DNA of 64,000 nucleotides from Tsukamurella sp. TY48 (GCF_019656655.1 NZ_BPMV01000002.1:434001-498000), one strand, 5' to 3'. Positions 17,400 to 28,326 are shown, counted from the first letter of the stretch. Translations and numbers: made by a program. Notes: generated by a model from the letters alone, not told the origin.

Positions 17400-18434
17400 C
17401 TAGAACAGCGCCTCCTGCAGATCCGGAGCCACCGCTCCGGTCGCGCGCGGCTGCCGGGGACGCGAGGGCGGCGCGTACTCCTCACGGACCGCGAGCCCGA
17501 ACTCCTCCAGGAGCGGCGCGGTCCTCCCCCGCAGATGCGCCCGGTACTCCGCCGAGACCCGCCCGGTGGTGCCGTACAGCTGCCGGTACCGGCGCACCAG
17601 CGCGGGATGGTTCTCAGCGAGCCAGGCGAGGAACCACCCCCGGTAGCGACCGGTGAGATTGAGCGCCATCACGGTGGCACTGGAGGCCCCCGCCTCTGCG
17701 AGCGCCTCGAACAACGCCCGCAACGACGCCGAATCGTCGGTGAGATACGGAATCACCGGCGCCACCATCACATTGCACTCGAAACCGGCATCGGCAATGG
17801 CGCGGATCAGGCCGAGGCGCGCCGCCGGTTTGGGCGCCCCCGGTTCGAGCGATGCCTGCAGCACGGGATCCAGGAGCGCCAGCGAAACCGATAACTGCAC
17901 GGGCACCGTGGTGGCCGCTGTGGTCAACAGTGGCAGATCTCGTTGCAGGAGAGTGCCCTTGGTGAGGATCGAGATCGGAGATCCAGCGCCCGCGAGGGCG
18001 CCGATGATTCCGGGCATGAGCCGGTAGCGCCCCTCAGCGCGCTGATACGGGTCGGTGTTGGTGCCCAGCGCCACGGCCTCACCGCGCCAGGAGGCGCGCC
18101 GCAGTTCCTTCTTGAGCACCGAGACCAGATTCGTCTTGACCACGATCTGGGTGTCGAAGTCTGCCCCGGCGTCGAATTCCAGGTACTCGTGACTCGACCG
18201 GGCGAAGCAGTAGGTGCACGCGTGCGTGCACCCCCGATACGGATTGATGGTCCACTCGAAGGGCAGCGCCGCCGACTCGGGTACGCGGTTCAGCGCGCTC
18301 TTGCACAGCACTTCATGGAAGGTGATGCCCTCGAATTCCGGCGTGGAGACGGCGCGACCGATCCCCTCCAGCCCGGGTAGAGCCCGAACGCCGGATCCGG
18401 CGTCCTCCGTCAACAACTGCCCTTCCCATCGCAC
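17400..18434 (-). CDS. Radical SAM protein, Rv2578c type (SplB-related)
   Basis: A 344-residue radical SAM protein with the iron-sulfur motif CTHACTYC (Cys69, Cys73, Cys76) in NPYRGCTHACTYCFAR, followed by ALGTNTDPYQRAEGRY, typical of the Rv2578c/spore photoproduct lyase-like branch. The reaction is unknown; relatives are called Rv2578c-family radical SAM or putative DNA repair lyase. I chose the GTG at 18434 over an ATG at 18473 because the N-terminus then resembles the mycobacterial protein and an inverted repeat like a damage-response box would otherwise be coding. The 3' end is 32 bases before the ArsR gene. Confidence 0.82.
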   Translation of the reverse strand: MRWEGQLLTEDAGSGVRALPGLEGIGRAVSTPEFEGITFHEVLCKSALNRVPESAALPFEWTINPYRGCTHACTYCFARSSHEYLEFDAGADFDTQIVVKTNLVSVLKKELRRASWRGEAVALGTNTDPYQRAEGRYRLMPGIIGALAGAGSPISILTKGTLLQRDLPLLTTAATTVPVQLSVSLALLDPVLQASLEPGAPKPAARLGLIRAIADAGFECNVMVAPVIPYLTDDSASLRALFEALAEAGASSATVMALNLTGRYRGWFLAWLAENHPALVRRYRQLYGTTGRVSAEYRAHLRGRTAPLLEEFGLAVREEYAPPSRPRQPRATGAVAPDLQEALF

Positions 18435-18442
18435 CCACCCAG

Positions 18443-18459
18443 TCGAACACTTTGTTCGA
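18443..18459. promoter_or_regulatory. SOS-box-like inverted repeat with a 5-base spacer
   Basis: TCGAAC, five bases, GTTCGA, ending 8 bases upstream of the radical SAM start. The half-sites match the actinobacterial LexA box exactly, but the spacer is 5 rather than 4 bases. A TTGACT lies just upstream (18466-18471, minus strand) and could be a -35 element. Confidence 0.4.
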
Positions 18460-18491
18460 TTCGAGTCAAGCATTCGAACGGCGCGTCGTCG

Positions 18492-19184
18492 TCACCAGGG
18501 CGGGCGATTGAGTTCGTCGACCTCGTCGGCGGTGAAGACCAGTTCCTCGTTCCCACCCACCTCGCGGGCGATACCGGCCGCGCGATAGAGGGGCCGGTCG
18601 CGGATCGGCACCGAGGTCGCCTGCGCGCGGGACTGTTCGCCGAGCACTCGCCCGATCTCGCGGACGTGCGGATCGGCGTGGCGGCTCAGCGACTCGGACA
18701 GTCGGCGGGTGGCCAGCATCGGAAGCTCGCGCCCGCGCACCCGCCCGCGGCCGGCGCTGCCGTACAGCGCGACGGGAACCCGCATCGTGGTGCGGCCCTG
18801 ACTGATCCGCAGAGACACCTGCGCCAGCCTGGCCACCTCCGCGACCAGGTCCACCTCCTCGGCGGCGATCAGGTTCACCCGCCGCGTCAGCAGTGCTCGC
18901 CGCGTGATCACCCGGTGGTCGAGAACGACCCGCCGCCGCATCACCCCGAGGTAGCCGCCGATCCCCGGCGCGGCGCCCGCGACGAGCACCGCTGCGCCCC
19001 AGACCGGCGAAACGAGCAACGCCACCAGGACGGCGGCCACCACCGTGATCGCGACACCCGCGAACACCGCGCGGCGGACCTTGGGCAGCACCAGCCGCGG
19101 CGGAATCAGGTCGACATCGACCGCGTCCTCCGCGCTCAGCTCCCGCGGGTCACGGGCGCCGGGCTCGACGGGACTCGCCGACAC
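18492..19184 (-). CDS. Conserved membrane protein of unknown function
   Basis: I do not recognise this 230-residue protein. Residues 1-35 are acidic and polar. Two hydrophobic helices follow (about 38-60 and 63-80), then a soluble C-terminal domain of about 150 residues rich in Arg and Val, with a short-strand pattern such as RVNLIAAEEVDLVAEVARLAQVSLRI that suggests a PH-like beta domain; this is impression only. GTG start at 19184, 4 bases downstream of the hisS stop, so it is in an operon after the MBL hydrolase and hisS. Likely cytoplasmic-membrane protein with the C-terminus inside. Confidence 0.65.
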   Translation of the reverse strand: MSASPVEPGARDPRELSAEDAVDVDLIPPRLVLPKVRRAVFAGVAITVVAAVLVALLVSPVWGAAVLVAGAAPGIGGYLGVMRRRVVLDHRVITRRALLTRRVNLIAAEEVDLVAEVARLAQVSLRISQGRTTMRVPVALYGSAGRGRVRGRELPMLATRRLSESLSRHADPHVREIGRVLGEQSRAQATSVPIRDRPLYRAAGIAREVGGNEELVFTADEVDELNRPPW

Positions 19185-19188
19185 GCGA

Positions 19189-20505
19189 TTACCGCGCGCT
19201 CGCGCCGTCGGAGGGGCTCACATCGTTCGCGGAGGCGATCACGTCCGCCACGGTATCGAGCGGTACCGGGCGCTGCTCGCCGTTCGCCAGATCCTTGAGC
19301 ATCACCACACCGTCGGCGAGCTCGGATTCGCCCAGGATCAGGGCGAATCGGGCACCGGAACGGTCGGCCGCCTTCATCGCGCCCTTCATGGCGCGGTTGC
19401 CGTACGCCATGTCCGAGGCCACACCCCGCGCGCGGAGCCGGCCGAGGAGCGGCACCATCGCATCGCGCGCATCCTCACCGAGCGGCACACCGAAGGCCAC
19501 CACGCGAGGGGCCGACGGGGCGCGCTTGCCCTCGGCGGACAGCGCGAGCAGGGTGCGGTCCACGCCCAGGCCGAAGCCGACACCGGTGACGCCCTCGCGC
19601 CCACCCAGCTGCTCGACCAGGCCGTCGTAGCGCCCACCGCCGCCGATCCCGGACTGCGCGCCGAGGCCGTCGTGGACGAACTCGAAACACGTCTTGGTGT
19701 AGTAGTCGAGCCCGCGGACCAGGCGCGGGTTCACCACGTACGCAACGCCGAGGGCATCGAGATAGCCGAGCACCTTCTCGAAGTGCTCCTTCGGCTCCGG
19801 CGTCAGGTTGTCGATCATGAGCGGGGCGTCGGCGGTCATCGCGCGCACCTCGGGCCGCTTGTCGTCCAGCACGCGCAGCGGGTTGATCTCCGCCCGGCGC
19901 CGGGTCTCCTCGTCCAGGTCCAGCGCGAACAGGAACTGCTGCAACTTCTCGCGGTACTGCGGCCGGCAGGTCTCGTCGCCCAGGCTCGAGACCTCGAGCC
20001 GGAATCCGTCGAGACCCACACTGCGATAGGCGCGGTCGGCCACGGCGATGACCTCGGCGTCGAGGGCGGGATCGTCGACCCCGATCGCCTCGATGCCCAC
20101 CTGCTGCAGCTGCCGGTAGCGACCCTCCTGCGGGCGCTCGTACCGGAAGAAGGGGCCCGCGTAGGCGGCCTTCACCGGGAGCTGGCCGCGATCGAGGCCG
20201 TGCTGCAGGACCGCGCGCACCACGCCCGCCGTCCCCTCGGGACGCAGCGTCACCGAGCGATCGCCGCGGTCGGCGAAGGTGTACATCTCCTTCGCCACCA
20301 CATCGGTCGATTCACCGACACCGCGGGCGAACAACGAGGTGTCCTCGAAGATCGGCAGCTCGATGTAGCCGTACCCCGCGTCCGCGGTCGCGCGCAGCAG
20401 TGCGGTGCGCACCGCGAGGAAGTCGGCGGAGCTGTTCTTCTCCCCCGACGGCACCGGGATGTAGTCGGGGATGCCCTTGGGTGCCTGGAAACTACCGGCG
20501 CTCAC
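19189..20505 (-). CDS. hisS: Histidyl-tRNA synthetase
   Basis: A 438-residue class IIa histidyl-tRNA synthetase that charges tRNA-His in the cytoplasm. Visible are motif 1 ([11 protein letters not shown]), motif 2 with [19 protein letters not shown], the histidine-binding [13 protein letters not shown], and motif 3 ([15 protein letters not shown]), followed by the C-terminal anticodon domain. The GTG start at 20505 overlaps the stop of the MBL hydrolase (GTGA), so both are translated in a coupled way. Length is usual for the family (about 420-440). Confidence 0.97.
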   Translation of the reverse strand: MSAGSFQAPKGIPDYIPVPSGEKNSSADFLAVRTALLRATADAGYGYIELPIFEDTSLFARGVGESTDVVAKEMYTFADRGDRSVTLRPEGTAGVVRAVLQHGLDRGQLPVKAAYAGPFFRYERPQEGRYRQLQQVGIEAIGVDDPALDAEVIAVADRAYRSVGLDGFRLEVSSLGDETCRPQYREKLQQFLFALDLDEETRRRAEINPLRVLDDKRPEVRAMTADAPLMIDNLTPEPKEHFEKVLGYLDALGVAYVVNPRLVRGLDYYTKTCFEFVHDGLGAQSGIGGGGRYDGLVEQLGGREGVTGVGFGLGVDRTLLALSAEGKRAPSAPRVVAFGVPLGEDARDAMVPLLGRLRARGVASDMAYGNRAMKGAMKAADRSGARFALILGESELADGVVMLKDLANGEQRPVPLDTVADVIASANDVSPSDGASAR

Positions 20506-21239
20506 AGTCCGTATCGTCCTTTCCGCTCCGCGGGCGTCTGCGTGCCCGTGAGCCCCTGCAGGAACGGGTTCGACGCCCGTTCCGCTCCGATGGTGGTGGC
20601 CGGACCGTGGCCCGGGAGCACGACGGTGTCGTCGGGCAGCGGCAGCAGTTTCTCCGCGATCGACTCCAGCAGCTGCTCGTGGCTGCCGCCCGGCAGATCG
20701 GTCCGCCCGATCGAGCCCTGGAACAGGACGTCGCCGGAGAAGGCGATGGTGACCGGATCGGCGTCCACGGGATCACCGGCATCGTCGACCTGCGGGACGT
20801 CGGTGGTGAAGACGATCGAGCCCCGGGTGTGGCCGGGCGCGAGGTCCACGCCGAAGGTGATCCCCGCGAGCGTGACCGGTTCGCCGTCTTCGAGCTCGAT
20901 GACCTTCTCCGGCTCTGTGAAGATTTGACCACCGATCATCGCGCCCAGAGCGGGGCCGATCCCCACCGCCGGATCGGCCAGCATGGGACGGTCGTCGGCG
21001 TGGATGTACACCGGGATGCCGAACTCGTCGGCGAGCGGCTGCGCCGTCCACGTGTGGTCCAGGTGACCGTGCGTGAGCAGCACCGCAACCGGATTCAGGC
21101 GATGCTCGGCGAGCAGCGCCTTCACGGATTCGACAGCGTCCTGGCCTGGGTCGACGATGACGGCGTCCGCCCCTGGACCATCCGCGAGCACGTAGCAGTT
21201 GGTCTGGAACACCCCCGCCGGGAATCCGGTGATCAGCAT
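20502..21239 (-). CDS. Metallo-beta-lactamase-fold hydrolase (glyoxalase II-like)
   Basis: A 245-residue MBL-fold hydrolase, counterpart of what I recall as Rv2581c. All metal ligands are visible: THGHLDH (about residues 56-62), the His in APGHTRGS, the Asp in [12 protein letters not shown] and the His in [22 protein letters not shown] is the hydroxyacylglutathione-hydrolase-like segment, but these bacteria use mycothiol rather than glutathione, so the natural thioester is unknown. First gene of an operon with hisS (4-base overlap). The ATG at 21239 faces the cyclophilin gene across a 178-base gap. Confidence 0.88.
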   Translation of the reverse strand: MLITGFPAGVFQTNCYVLADGPGADAVIVDPGQDAVESVKALLAEHRLNPVAVLLTHGHLDHTWTAQPLADEFGIPVYIHADDRPMLADPAVGIGPALGAMIGGQIFTEPEKVIELEDGEPVTLAGITFGVDLAPGHTRGSIVFTTDVPQVDDAGDPVDADPVTIAFSGDVLFQGSIGRTDLPGGSHEQLLESIAEKLLPLPDDTVVLPGHGPATTIGAERASNPFLQGLTGTQTPAERKGRYGL

Positions 21240-21319
21240 CCGACCATTGTGTCACCAGACCCGGTGGCGGCGTCTATCAGGTTTAACTGGCAGACTTGCC
21301 TGGGCGGCGGCGCTGCCGG

Positions 21320-21388
21320 TGTCACCGCGGAGGTGCCGTCTGTGTCACTGCGGCGGCTGCCCGAATGTCACTGCGTCGTGCCCGCCGG
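21320..21388. repeat. Three imperfect 23-base repeats before the cyclophilin gene
   Basis: TGTCAC(C/T)GCG occurs at 21320, 21343 and 21366, exactly 23 bases apart, with weaker agreement in the rest of each unit. A fourth related TGTCACC lies at 21250. The spacing is just over two DNA helix turns, so sites would lie on nearly the same face. The last unit ends about 13 bases before the AGGAGGT ribosome-binding site. Confidence 0.6.
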
Positions 21389-21417
21389 ACTATCGGTTAC
21401 TAGGAGGTCGTCACACC

Positions 21418-22488
21418 GTGCCGAGCAATGAGGAGCGCCGTCAGGCTGCCCGCGAGAAACTCGCGCGCCAGAACGAGCGGCGTGAGGCCGAGGCCCGCAA
21501 GCGCAAGATCACGGCCATCGGCATCAGTGCCGCCGTGGTCGTGGCGCTCGTCGCGGCCGGCTGCTACATCTGGCTTCCCCAGGGCCCCCGCGCCCCGCTC
21601 CGGGTTGGCGCGGAGAACCGCTACAAGTCGCTGCACACCCAGTGCGACTACCCGGACCGTCCCGATCAGGTGGCGGCCGCGCGCAAGGGTGTCCAGTCCA
21701 TGAAGGACAACATCGCGCAGGCGAAGGGACAGCTCGCCACCATGCCGCCGGAGCAGCGCTCGGCGGTGGAGGACCAGATCAAGGACGCCGAGGCGCAGAA
21801 CGCCGAGACGGAGAAGGGCATCCCCCAGCTCGAGAAGATGGGCGCCAAGAACAACGGCATCCAGAAGCCGAGCGGCAAGGACGTCCCGAACACCGGCATC
21901 CTCCCCGGCTCCATCGAGACCAACCAGGGACCGATCGGATTCGAGTTCGACCGTTCGAAGGCACCCTGCAACGTCGAGACCTTCGTGACGCTGATCAACG
22001 CGAAGTACTTCGACAACACGATCTGCCACCGGGAGACCGCGAACCAGGGAGCGGACAAGAAGAGCGGCCTGTACGTGCTGCAGTGCGGCGATCCGTCCGG
22101 CACCGGACTGGGCGGACCCAACTGGACCTCGCCCGACGAGACGCCCACCTTCCTGCAGGGTGCGGCCGCGCCCACGCAGCCCGGTTCGCCGCCCACCGTG
22201 ATCTACCCGGCGGGCACGATCGCGGTGGCTAACGCCAACTCGCCGCAGTCCGGCCAGAGCAACACCGGTTCGAGCCAGTTCTTCCTCGTGTACCAGGACA
22301 CCACCCTGCCCGCGAGCTACTCGGTGATCGGCAACACCACCCCCGAGGGGCTGAAGGTGCTGCAGGCCATCGCCAAGAAGGGCATCAAGGCCAAGCCCGG
22401 TTCCCCCGCGCCGAAGCCCGGACAGCCCATCACCGACGGAGCACCGATGGAACCCGTCAACATCAACACCATGACGCTGGCCTCCTAG
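21418..22488 (+). CDS. ppiB: Membrane-anchored cyclophilin peptidyl-prolyl isomerase
   Basis: A 356-residue protein, Rv2582 type. A basic N-terminus (about 40 residues) leads into one membrane helix (ITAIGISAAVVVALVAAGCY) whose terminal cysteine is not in a lipobox. An alpha-helical region about residues 90-150 (Glu/Lys/Ala/Gln-rich, AKGQLATMPPEQRSAVED) is probably a coiled coil. The cyclophilin domain occupies the C-terminal half (PIGFEFDRSKAPCNVETFVTLINAKYF broken here as PCNVETFV; SSQFFLVYQD holds the active-site region). The GTG start has an excellent AGGAGGT 10 bases upstream. It probably folds proteins on the outer side of the membrane. Confidence 0.9.
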   Translation: MPSNEERRQAAREKLARQNERREAEARKRKITAIGISAAVVVALVAAGCYIWLPQGPRAPLRVGAENRYKSLHTQCDYPDRPDQVAAARKGVQSMKDNIAQAKGQLATMPPEQRSAVEDQIKDAEAQNAETEKGIPQLEKMGAKNNGIQKPSGKDVPNTGILPGSIETNQGPIGFEFDRSKAPCNVETFVTLINAKYFDNTICHRETANQGADKKSGLYVLQCGDPSGTGLGGPNWTSPDETPTFLQGAAAPTQPGSPPTVIYPAGTIAVANANSPQSGQSNTGSSQFFLVYQDTTLPASYSVIGNTTPEGLKVLQAIAKKGIKAKPGSPAPKPGQPITDGAPMEPVNINTMTLAS

Positions 22489-22503
22489 CCGGCATCACGA
22501 CGA

Positions 22504-22532
22504 GGGCCCCGCGGCGATTCGCCGCGGGGCCC
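22504..22532. terminator. Bidirectional hairpin terminator
   Basis: A perfect 13-base-pair GC-rich stem (GGGCCCCGCGGCG and its complement) with a 3-base loop between the convergent cyclophilin and relA genes. A short T-rich stretch (TGTCGTTT) follows on the plus strand. It can end transcription from both sides. Confidence 0.75.
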
Positions 22533-22582
22533 CTGTCGTTTCGGGTTCCGGATGCGCCCCCAGCTCGGGTGCGGACGAGACG

Positions 22583-24922
22583 CTACTGCGCCGAGGTCAC
22601 CCGGTAGACGTCGTAGACGCCCTCCACATTGCGGACCACGTTCAGCACGTGCCCGAGGTGCTTCGGATCGCCCATCTCGAAGGTGAAGCGCGACACCGCG
22701 ACCCGGTCCCGCGAGGTGGTCACGGACGCGGAGAGGATGTTCACCTTCTCGTCCGCGAGCACCTTCGTGACATCGGACAACAGCCGGTGCCGATCGAGGG
22801 CCTCCACCTGGATGGCGACCAGGAACACCGACGAGGGCGACGGCGCCCACTTCACGTCCAGGAAGCGCTCGGGCTCCTTGCGCAACTCCGCGACGTTGGT
22901 GCAGTCCGTGCGGTGCACGCTGACACCGCCGCCGCGGGTCACGAAGCCCACGATCTCGTCGCCGGGCACCGGGGTGCAGCACTTGGCCAGCTTGGCCAGC
23001 ACGCCGGGCTGGTCCGTGACCAGGACCCCGACATCGGTGGACGCCGTGGACGGGCCGGAGATCGTCGACGGGGTGCTGCGCTCGGCGAGCTCCTCCGTGG
23101 CCTCCTCGATACCGCCGAGCTGCTCCAGCATCCGCTGCACCACGGTGTGCGCCGACACCTGGTGCTCACCGACCGCGGTGTAGAGCGCGGAGACGTCGGC
23201 GTACCGCAGCTCCTTGGCGATCCCGGCCATCGACTCGGCGTTGGTGAGCCGCTGCAGAGGCAGGCCGGAACGGCGCACCTCCTTGGCGATGGCGTCACGG
23301 CCGTTCTCGAGGGCCTCCTCGCGGCGCTCCTTGGCAAACCACTGCCGGATCTTGGCCTTGGCGCGCGGGGACACCACGAAGGACTGCCAATCGCGCGACG
23401 GGCCGGCGTTCTCGGCCTTGGAGGTGAAGACCTCCACCACCTCGCCGTTCTCCAGTTTGCGTTCCAGTGCCACGAGACGGCCGTTGACGCGCGCGCCGAT
23501 GCAGCGGTGCCCCACCTCGGTGTGCACGGCGTAGGCGAAGTCGACCGGGGTGCTGCCCGCGGGCAGATTGATCACATCGCCCTTCGGGGTGAAGACGAAG
23601 ATCTCCTTGACCGCCAGGTCGTAGCGCAGCGATTCGAGGAACTCCCCCGGGTCCGCGGCTTCCCGCTGCCAGTCGAGCAGTTGCCGCATCCAGGCCATGT
23701 CGTCGACCTCGGACAGATCGGAACCGCCCTTGCCGCCCTTGCCCTTGGTCTCCTTGTACCGCCAGTGCGCGGCGATCCCGAACTCGGCGGTGCGATGCAT
23801 GTCGCGGGTGCGGATCTGCACCTCCAGCGGCTTGCCCTCGGGCCCGATCACGGTGGTGTGCAGCGACTGGTACACGCCGTACCGCGGCTGCGCGATGTAG
23901 TCCTTGAACCGGCCGGCCATCGGCTGCCACAGCGAGTGCACCACGCCGACGGCGGCGTAGCAGTCGCGCACCTCGTCGCACAGGATCCGCACGCCCACCA
24001 GGTCGTGGATGTCGTCGAAGTCCCGGCCCTTGACGATCATCTTCTGATAGATCGACCAGTAGTGCTTGGGGCGGCCCTGCACGTCCGCCACGATCCGCGA
24101 GGCCGTGAGCGCCCCGTTGATCTCGGCGCGCACGCTGGCCAGATAGGTATCGCGCGACGGTGCGCGGTCGGCCACCAGCCGCACGATCTCGTCGTACTTC
24201 TTCGGGTGCAGAATCGCGAAGGACAGGTCCTCGAGTTCCCACTTGACCGTGGCCATACCGAGCCGGTGCGCCAGCGGTGCAATGACTTCCAGCGTCTCCT
24301 TGGCCTTACGGGCCTGCTTCTCCGGCGGCAGGAAGCGCATCGTCCGCATGTTGTGCAAGCGGTCGGCCACCTTGATCACCAGGACCCGCGGATCGCGGGC
24401 CATCGCGATGATCATCTTGCGGATGGTCTCTGCCTCGGCGGCGGTGCCCAGGGCCACCTTGTCGAGCTTGGTGACACCGTCCACCAGGTGCGCCACCTCG
24501 GAGCCGAACTCCGCGGTCAGCGCGTCCAGGCTGTACCCGGTGTCCTCGACGGTGTCGTGCAGGAGTGCGGCCACCAGTGTGGTGGTGTCCATGCCCAGCT
24601 CGGCGAGGATCGTGGCGACGGCGAGCGGGTGCGTGATGTACGGGTCGCCGGACTTGCGCATCTGGGAGGCGTGCCGCTGCTCCGCGACGTCGTAGGCGCG
24701 CTCGATGAGCGCGACATCGGCCTTCGGATACACCTCACGATGCAGCGCGACCAGCGGCTCCAGGACGGGCCGCACGTGGTTGCGGGTGCCCGTCATGCGG
24801 CGCGCGAGGCGGGCGCGGACGCGGCGGGTGGTGGACCCCGTCGTCTCCAGGTTCGGCGGCTGCGGGGCGGCCTCGGCCGTGGCGGTGCGCGCGGAGTCGG
24901 GTCCCTGTGGTGGCAGCGACAT
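22583..24922 (-). CDS. relA: Bifunctional (p)ppGpp synthetase/hydrolase
   Basis: A 779-residue long Rel enzyme that makes (p)ppGpp on starved ribosomes and degrades it otherwise. The order is: variable N-terminus; hydrolase HD domain with intact HDTVEDT and RLHNMRT; synthetase domain with [20 protein letters not shown] (the RFKD form seen in bifunctional Rel rather than the EXDD form of RelA-only enzymes); TGS domain ([21 protein letters not shown]); helical and zinc-finger region with [13 protein letters not shown] domain at the C-terminus. ATG at 24922 has GGAGG 4 bases upstream. Last gene of the yajC-secD-secF-apt-relA run. Confidence 0.97.
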   Translation of the reverse strand: MSLPPQGPDSARTATAEAAPQPPNLETTGSTTRRVRARLARRMTGTRNHVRPVLEPLVALHREVYPKADVALIERAYDVAEQRHASQMRKSGDPYITHPLAVATILAELGMDTTTLVAALLHDTVEDTGYSLDALTAEFGSEVAHLVDGVTKLDKVALGTAAEAETIRKMIIAMARDPRVLVIKVADRLHNMRTMRFLPPEKQARKAKETLEVIAPLAHRLGMATVKWELEDLSFAILHPKKYDEIVRLVADRAPSRDTYLASVRAEINGALTASRIVADVQGRPKHYWSIYQKMIVKGRDFDDIHDLVGVRILCDEVRDCYAAVGVVHSLWQPMAGRFKDYIAQPRYGVYQSLHTTVIGPEGKPLEVQIRTRDMHRTAEFGIAAHWRYKETKGKGGKGGSDLSEVDDMAWMRQLLDWQREAADPGEFLESLRYDLAVKEIFVFTPKGDVINLPAGSTPVDFAYAVHTEVGHRCIGARVNGRLVALERKLENGEVVEVFTSKAENAGPSRDWQSFVVSPRAKAKIRQWFAKERREEALENGRDAIAKEVRRSGLPLQRLTNAESMAGIAKELRYADVSALYTAVGEHQVSAHTVVQRMLEQLGGIEEATEELAERSTPSTISGPSTASTDVGVLVTDQPGVLAKLAKCCTPVPGDEIVGFVTRGGGVSVHRTDCTNVAELRKEPERFLDVKWAPSPSSVFLVAIQVEALDRHRLLSDVTKVLADEKVNILSASVTTSRDRVAVSRFTFEMGDPKHLGHVLNVVRNVEGVYDVYRVTSAQ

Positions 24923-24961
24923 GGTGCCTCCCCGTCCTCGTGTGGTGGCTGGGCTAGGGAA

Positions 24962-25522
24962 TCAGCCTACCGAGATGGCCGACACTTCGACGGGACCACC
25001 CGGCATTTCCGCCAGCCGCGAACGCCCGCCCAGGGCCTCCAGCTCGAGCACCACGGACACGCGGTGCACCTCGGCGCCGGCCCGGCGCAGCAGCGCGACG
25101 GCGCCGGAGACGGTGCCGCCGGTCGCGAGCACGTCGTCGACCACCAGGATCCGGCGGCCGTGCAGCGCGATGCCCTCGGCGGGGATCTCCAGTGCCGCGG
25201 AACCGTACTCGAGGGTGTACTCCTCGCGGAGCACCGGCGGCGGCAGCTTGCCCGACTTGCGGACCGCGAGCACGCCCACGCCGAGCCGCAGGGCCACACC
25301 GGAGCCCAGGAGGAAGCCGCGGGCGTCCAGGCCCGCCACCAGATCGACCGCGGCCGCACCGGAGGCGTCCCGGCCCGATTCGGCGAGTCCGTCGATGACG
25401 GCGGCGAGGGCGGCACCGTCGGCGAAGACCGGCGTGAGGTCGGCGAAGACCACACCGGGCTCGGGGAAATCGGGAACGTGCCGGGTGTGCGCGGCCACCG
25501 CCGCGCGGGCCTCGTCAGCCAC
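24962..25522 (-). CDS. apt: Adenine phosphoribosyltransferase
   Basis: A 186-residue purine salvage enzyme joining adenine and PRPP to make AMP in the cytoplasm. Family marks are [13 protein letters not shown] near the N-terminus, the [16 protein letters not shown] region, the flexible-loop segment and the PRPP loop [13 protein letters not shown]. The GTG start at 25522 lies 8 bases inside the end of secF, so it is coupled to secF. The relA gene follows after 39 bases, the same order as in mycobacteria. Confidence 0.95.
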   Translation of the reverse strand: MADEARAAVAAHTRHVPDFPEPGVVFADLTPVFADGAALAAVIDGLAESGRDASGAAAVDLVAGLDARGFLLGSGVALRLGVGVLAVRKSGKLPPPVLREEYTLEYGSAALEIPAEGIALHGRRILVVDDVLATGGTVSGAVALLRRAGAEVHRVSVVLELEALGGRSRLAEMPGGPVEVSAISVG

Positions 25523-26639
25523 GGTGACGGTCGCGCTTGCGCACGGGCGGGCGGGACAGCCGGTGCGCGGTCTGCACCACGGCGGCCTCCGCCTCGACGC
25601 CCACCGAGCGGCGCTTGTTGAGCACCTTCTGCGTGTGCGCCTTGTACTCCGGCTTCATCTCCTTGAGCGTCACCAGCAGCGGCGCCGCGAAGAAGACCGA
25701 GGAGTACGTGCCCACGACGACGCCGACGAGCTGCACCAGGCCGAGGTCCATCAGCGTGCCGACGCCGAGGATCCACGCGGCCACCACCATGAGCGCGATG
25801 ATCGGCAGCACCGAGATCACCGTGGTGTTGATCGAGCGCATCAGGGTCTGGTTGACCGCGAGGTTCGCCTGTTCGGCGAAGGTCCGGCGGTTGGTGTGGA
25901 GCACGCCGCGCACGTTCTCCTCGACCTTGTCGAAGACGACGACGGTGTCGTACAGGGAGAAGCCGAGGATGGTGAGCAGGCCGATCACCGTGGCGGGGCT
26001 GACCTCGAAGCCGGACCAGGCGTACACGCCCGCGGTCACGACCACGTCGAAGAACAGCGAGGCCAGCGCGGCGAGCGCCATCTCCATCTCGCGGAACCGG
26101 ACCGCGATGTAGATGGTCACCAGCACCAGGAAGACCACGAGCGCGATGAGGGCGCTGCGGGTGATCTGCCCGCCCCAGGTGGAACTCACGGCGGAGAAGC
26201 TGATCGTGTTCGCGGACGGCTTGCCGTCCCGGCCGGGCGGCTGGAACTCCTGGAACAGGGCGGCCCGGGCCTTGGTGATCTGGTCGGCGCTCAGCTCCGA
26301 GGTGGCGATCTGGTAGGTCTGCGAGGCGCCGGAGCCGGCGGTCTGCACCGCGGACGGTGCCACACCGGTGGCCGACTGCACGACCTCGCGGGCCTTGGCG
26401 GTATCGGCCTGCGAGTTCCCGACGGGGAAGGACACCTGGGTGCCGCCCTCGAAGTCGATGCTGAGCTTGAAGCCCGGGATCAGGATGCCGAGGATCGCGA
26501 CCACCACGATGATGCCGGTGGCGATGTAGTAGCCGGTGCGGCGGCCGATGATGTCGAAGGCGCCCGTGCCGGTGTACAGCTTGGTGAAGAAGCTGGCCTT
26601 CTTCTCCTTGTCGGAGACCTGAGTGGTGGTGTCGCTCAT
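25515..26639 (-). CDS. secF: Protein translocase subunit SecF
   Basis: A 374-residue SecF with six membrane helices and the conserved [11 protein letters not shown] segment in the first periplasm-side domain; [19 protein letters not shown] matches the family core in helix 4-5. With SecD it uses the proton gradient to pull exported proteins from the Sec channel. The ATG overlaps the secD stop (ATGA). The last 50 residues are a charged cytoplasmic tail rich in Arg/Val/Ala. Confidence 0.96.
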   Translation of the reverse strand: MSDTTTQVSDKEKKASFFTKLYTGTGAFDIIGRRTGYYIATGIIVVVAILGILIPGFKLSIDFEGGTQVSFPVGNSQADTAKAREVVQSATGVAPSAVQTAGSGASQTYQIATSELSADQITKARAALFQEFQPPGRDGKPSANTISFSAVSSTWGGQITRSALIALVVFLVLVTIYIAVRFREMEMALAALASLFFDVVVTAGVYAWSGFEVSPATVIGLLTILGFSLYDTVVVFDKVEENVRGVLHTNRRTFAEQANLAVNQTLMRSINTTVISVLPIIALMVVAAWILGVGTLMDLGLVQLVGVVVGTYSSVFFAAPLLVTLKEMKPEYKAHTQKVLNKRRSVGVEAEAAVVQTAHRLSRPPVRKRDRHRG

Positions 26640-28258
26640 GCCTTCGCCTCCTCGGTGTCGGCCCCGGTCGTGGTGGCCCCATCGGTGGTGGTCGCGTCGG
26701 TGTTGGCCACGGCACGGCGGCGCTCGCGGCCGATGGCGGCGACCGCCCCGAGACCGTTCATCGACGGCTTGGCGAAGAAATCGGTGCGGGAGGCGAGGAC
26801 CACCAGCGGGTGCGTCACCAGGAAGACGATGACCACGTCGAGGATGGTCGACAAGCCGAGGGTGAAGGCGAAGCCGCGCACCTCACCGACCGCGAGGACG
26901 TACAGCACCACCGCGGACAGCAGCGAGACGGCGTTGCCCGTCCAGATCGTGCGGCGGGCGCTCGCCCAACCGCGGGGAACGGCGGACCGGAAACTTCGGC
27001 CCTCACGGATCTCGTCCTTGATGCGTTCGAAGTAGACGACGAACGAGTCCGCGGTCATACCGATACCGATGATGATGCCGGCGATGCCGGACAGGTCGAG
27101 CGAGTAGCCGATCCACCGGCCCAGCAGCACCAGCAGGCCGTACAGCATGGCCACGGAGAGCACCAGGGACAGCGCCACCAGGACGCCGAGGGCGCGGTAG
27201 TACGCGAGGGCGTAGATCAGCACCAGGACCAGGCCGATCAGACCGGCGATCACGCCGGCGCGCAGCGAGTCGAAGCCGAGCGTGGCGCTCACGGTCTGCG
27301 CGGTGCCGGCCTTGAAGGACAGCGGGAGCGAGCCGTACTTGAGGACGTTCGCGAGTTCGGCCGCCGAGCTCTGGTCGAAGTTGCCGGAGATCTGCGTCTG
27401 GCCGCCGGTGATCGGCTCGTTGATCTGGGGCGCGGTGATCACCTGCGAGTCGAGCACGAAGGCGGCCTGCTTGCCGCGGTTCTTCGTGGTGAAATCGGCC
27501 CACTCCTTGGCGGCGTCACCGGTGAACTCCAGGGTGACCACGTACTGGGCCTGGTTCTGCGGGATGCCCGAGCTGGCGTTCTTGATCGACTGGCCGTCGA
27601 TGATCGACGGGGCCAGCGTGTAGACCATCCGCGGCTGCGGGTTGTTCGCATCGTTCTCGAGCTTGCCGCAGGTCACCAGGGGCAGCTTGGGGTCGTCGTT
27701 GCCGGCGAGCGGATCCGCGGCGTCGCAGTTGATCTGCGACGCGGCCTTCTGCTGGGCCGCGGCGTCGGTCGACTGCCGCACCGCCTTGGCGTCGAGGAGC
27801 GCCTTCTTCGCCACATCGGGGTCCGTGAGGTCGGGTGCCGGAGCGCCGGGCTGCGCCTGCGCGGGAACCGAGCTGATCACGGGGCGCACCAGGAGGCGCG
27901 CGGTCTGGCCCAGGGTCCGGGCCTGATCGCCGTCCTCGCCGGGCACGGTGATCTCGAGGTTGCTGCCGTTGATCTTCACCTCGGAACCCGAGACGCCGAG
28001 CCCGTTCACACGCTGGTTGATGATGTCGCGCGCCTGCTCCAGCTCCGGGGAGTCGGAGCTGGGCCGGGTGCCGTCGGGCTTGGTGGCCTGCAGCGTGACG
28101 GACGTGCCGCCCTGCAGGTCGATGCCCAGTTTCGGCTCCGGTTTGCGATCGCCGGTGAAGAAGATCAACCCGAAAACGGTGATGAGTAGAACACCGAAGA
28201 ACGCGAGTGGCTTCCACGGATTACCGTTTCCGTCACGGCTCGATGAGATCTTGGCCAC
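26636..28258 (-). CDS. secD: Protein translocase subunit SecD
   Basis: A 540-residue SecD. A first membrane helix ([18 protein letters not shown]) is followed by the [12 protein letters not shown] signature and a large extracytoplasmic domain, then five helices including [20 protein letters not shown], the conserved core segment. The GTG start at 28258 follows yajC by 68 bases. The C-terminal 40 residues are an Ala/Thr-rich tail. SecD works together with SecF and YajC at the SecYEG channel. Confidence 0.96.
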   Translation of the reverse strand: MAKISSSRDGNGNPWKPLAFFGVLLITVFGLIFFTGDRKPEPKLGIDLQGGTSVTLQATKPDGTRPSSDSPELEQARDIINQRVNGLGVSGSEVKINGSNLEITVPGEDGDQARTLGQTARLLVRPVISSVPAQAQPGAPAPDLTDPDVAKKALLDAKAVRQSTDAAAQQKAASQINCDAADPLAGNDDPKLPLVTCGKLENDANNPQPRMVYTLAPSIIDGQSIKNASSGIPQNQAQYVVTLEFTGDAAKEWADFTTKNRGKQAAFVLDSQVITAPQINEPITGGQTQISGNFDQSSAAELANVLKYGSLPLSFKAGTAQTVSATLGFDSLRAGVIAGLIGLVLVLIYALAYYRALGVLVALSLVLSVAMLYGLLVLLGRWIGYSLDLSGIAGIIIGIGMTADSFVVYFERIKDEIREGRSFRSAVPRGWASARRTIWTGNAVSLLSAVVLYVLAVGEVRGFAFTLGLSTILDVVIVFLVTHPLVVLASRTDFFAKPSMNGLGAVAAIGRERRRAVANTDATTTDGATTTGADTEEAKA

Positions 28259-28326
28259 GGGTAGTTACTACTCCTCGGCGTGGGTGAAGGGCCCGGCGGT
28301 CACCGGGCGTCGACGGTCGATGCGGG

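Noticed and set aside
18443-18459. A canonical LexA box for the radical SAM gene
   Set aside because: The spacer is 5 bases instead of 4, so I list it as SOS-like only.
22649-25621. A 990-codon open frame on the plus strand
   Set aside because: It lies antisense to relA and apt, has Arg/His/Gly-rich text without family features, and is what high GC content produces opposite a conserved gene.
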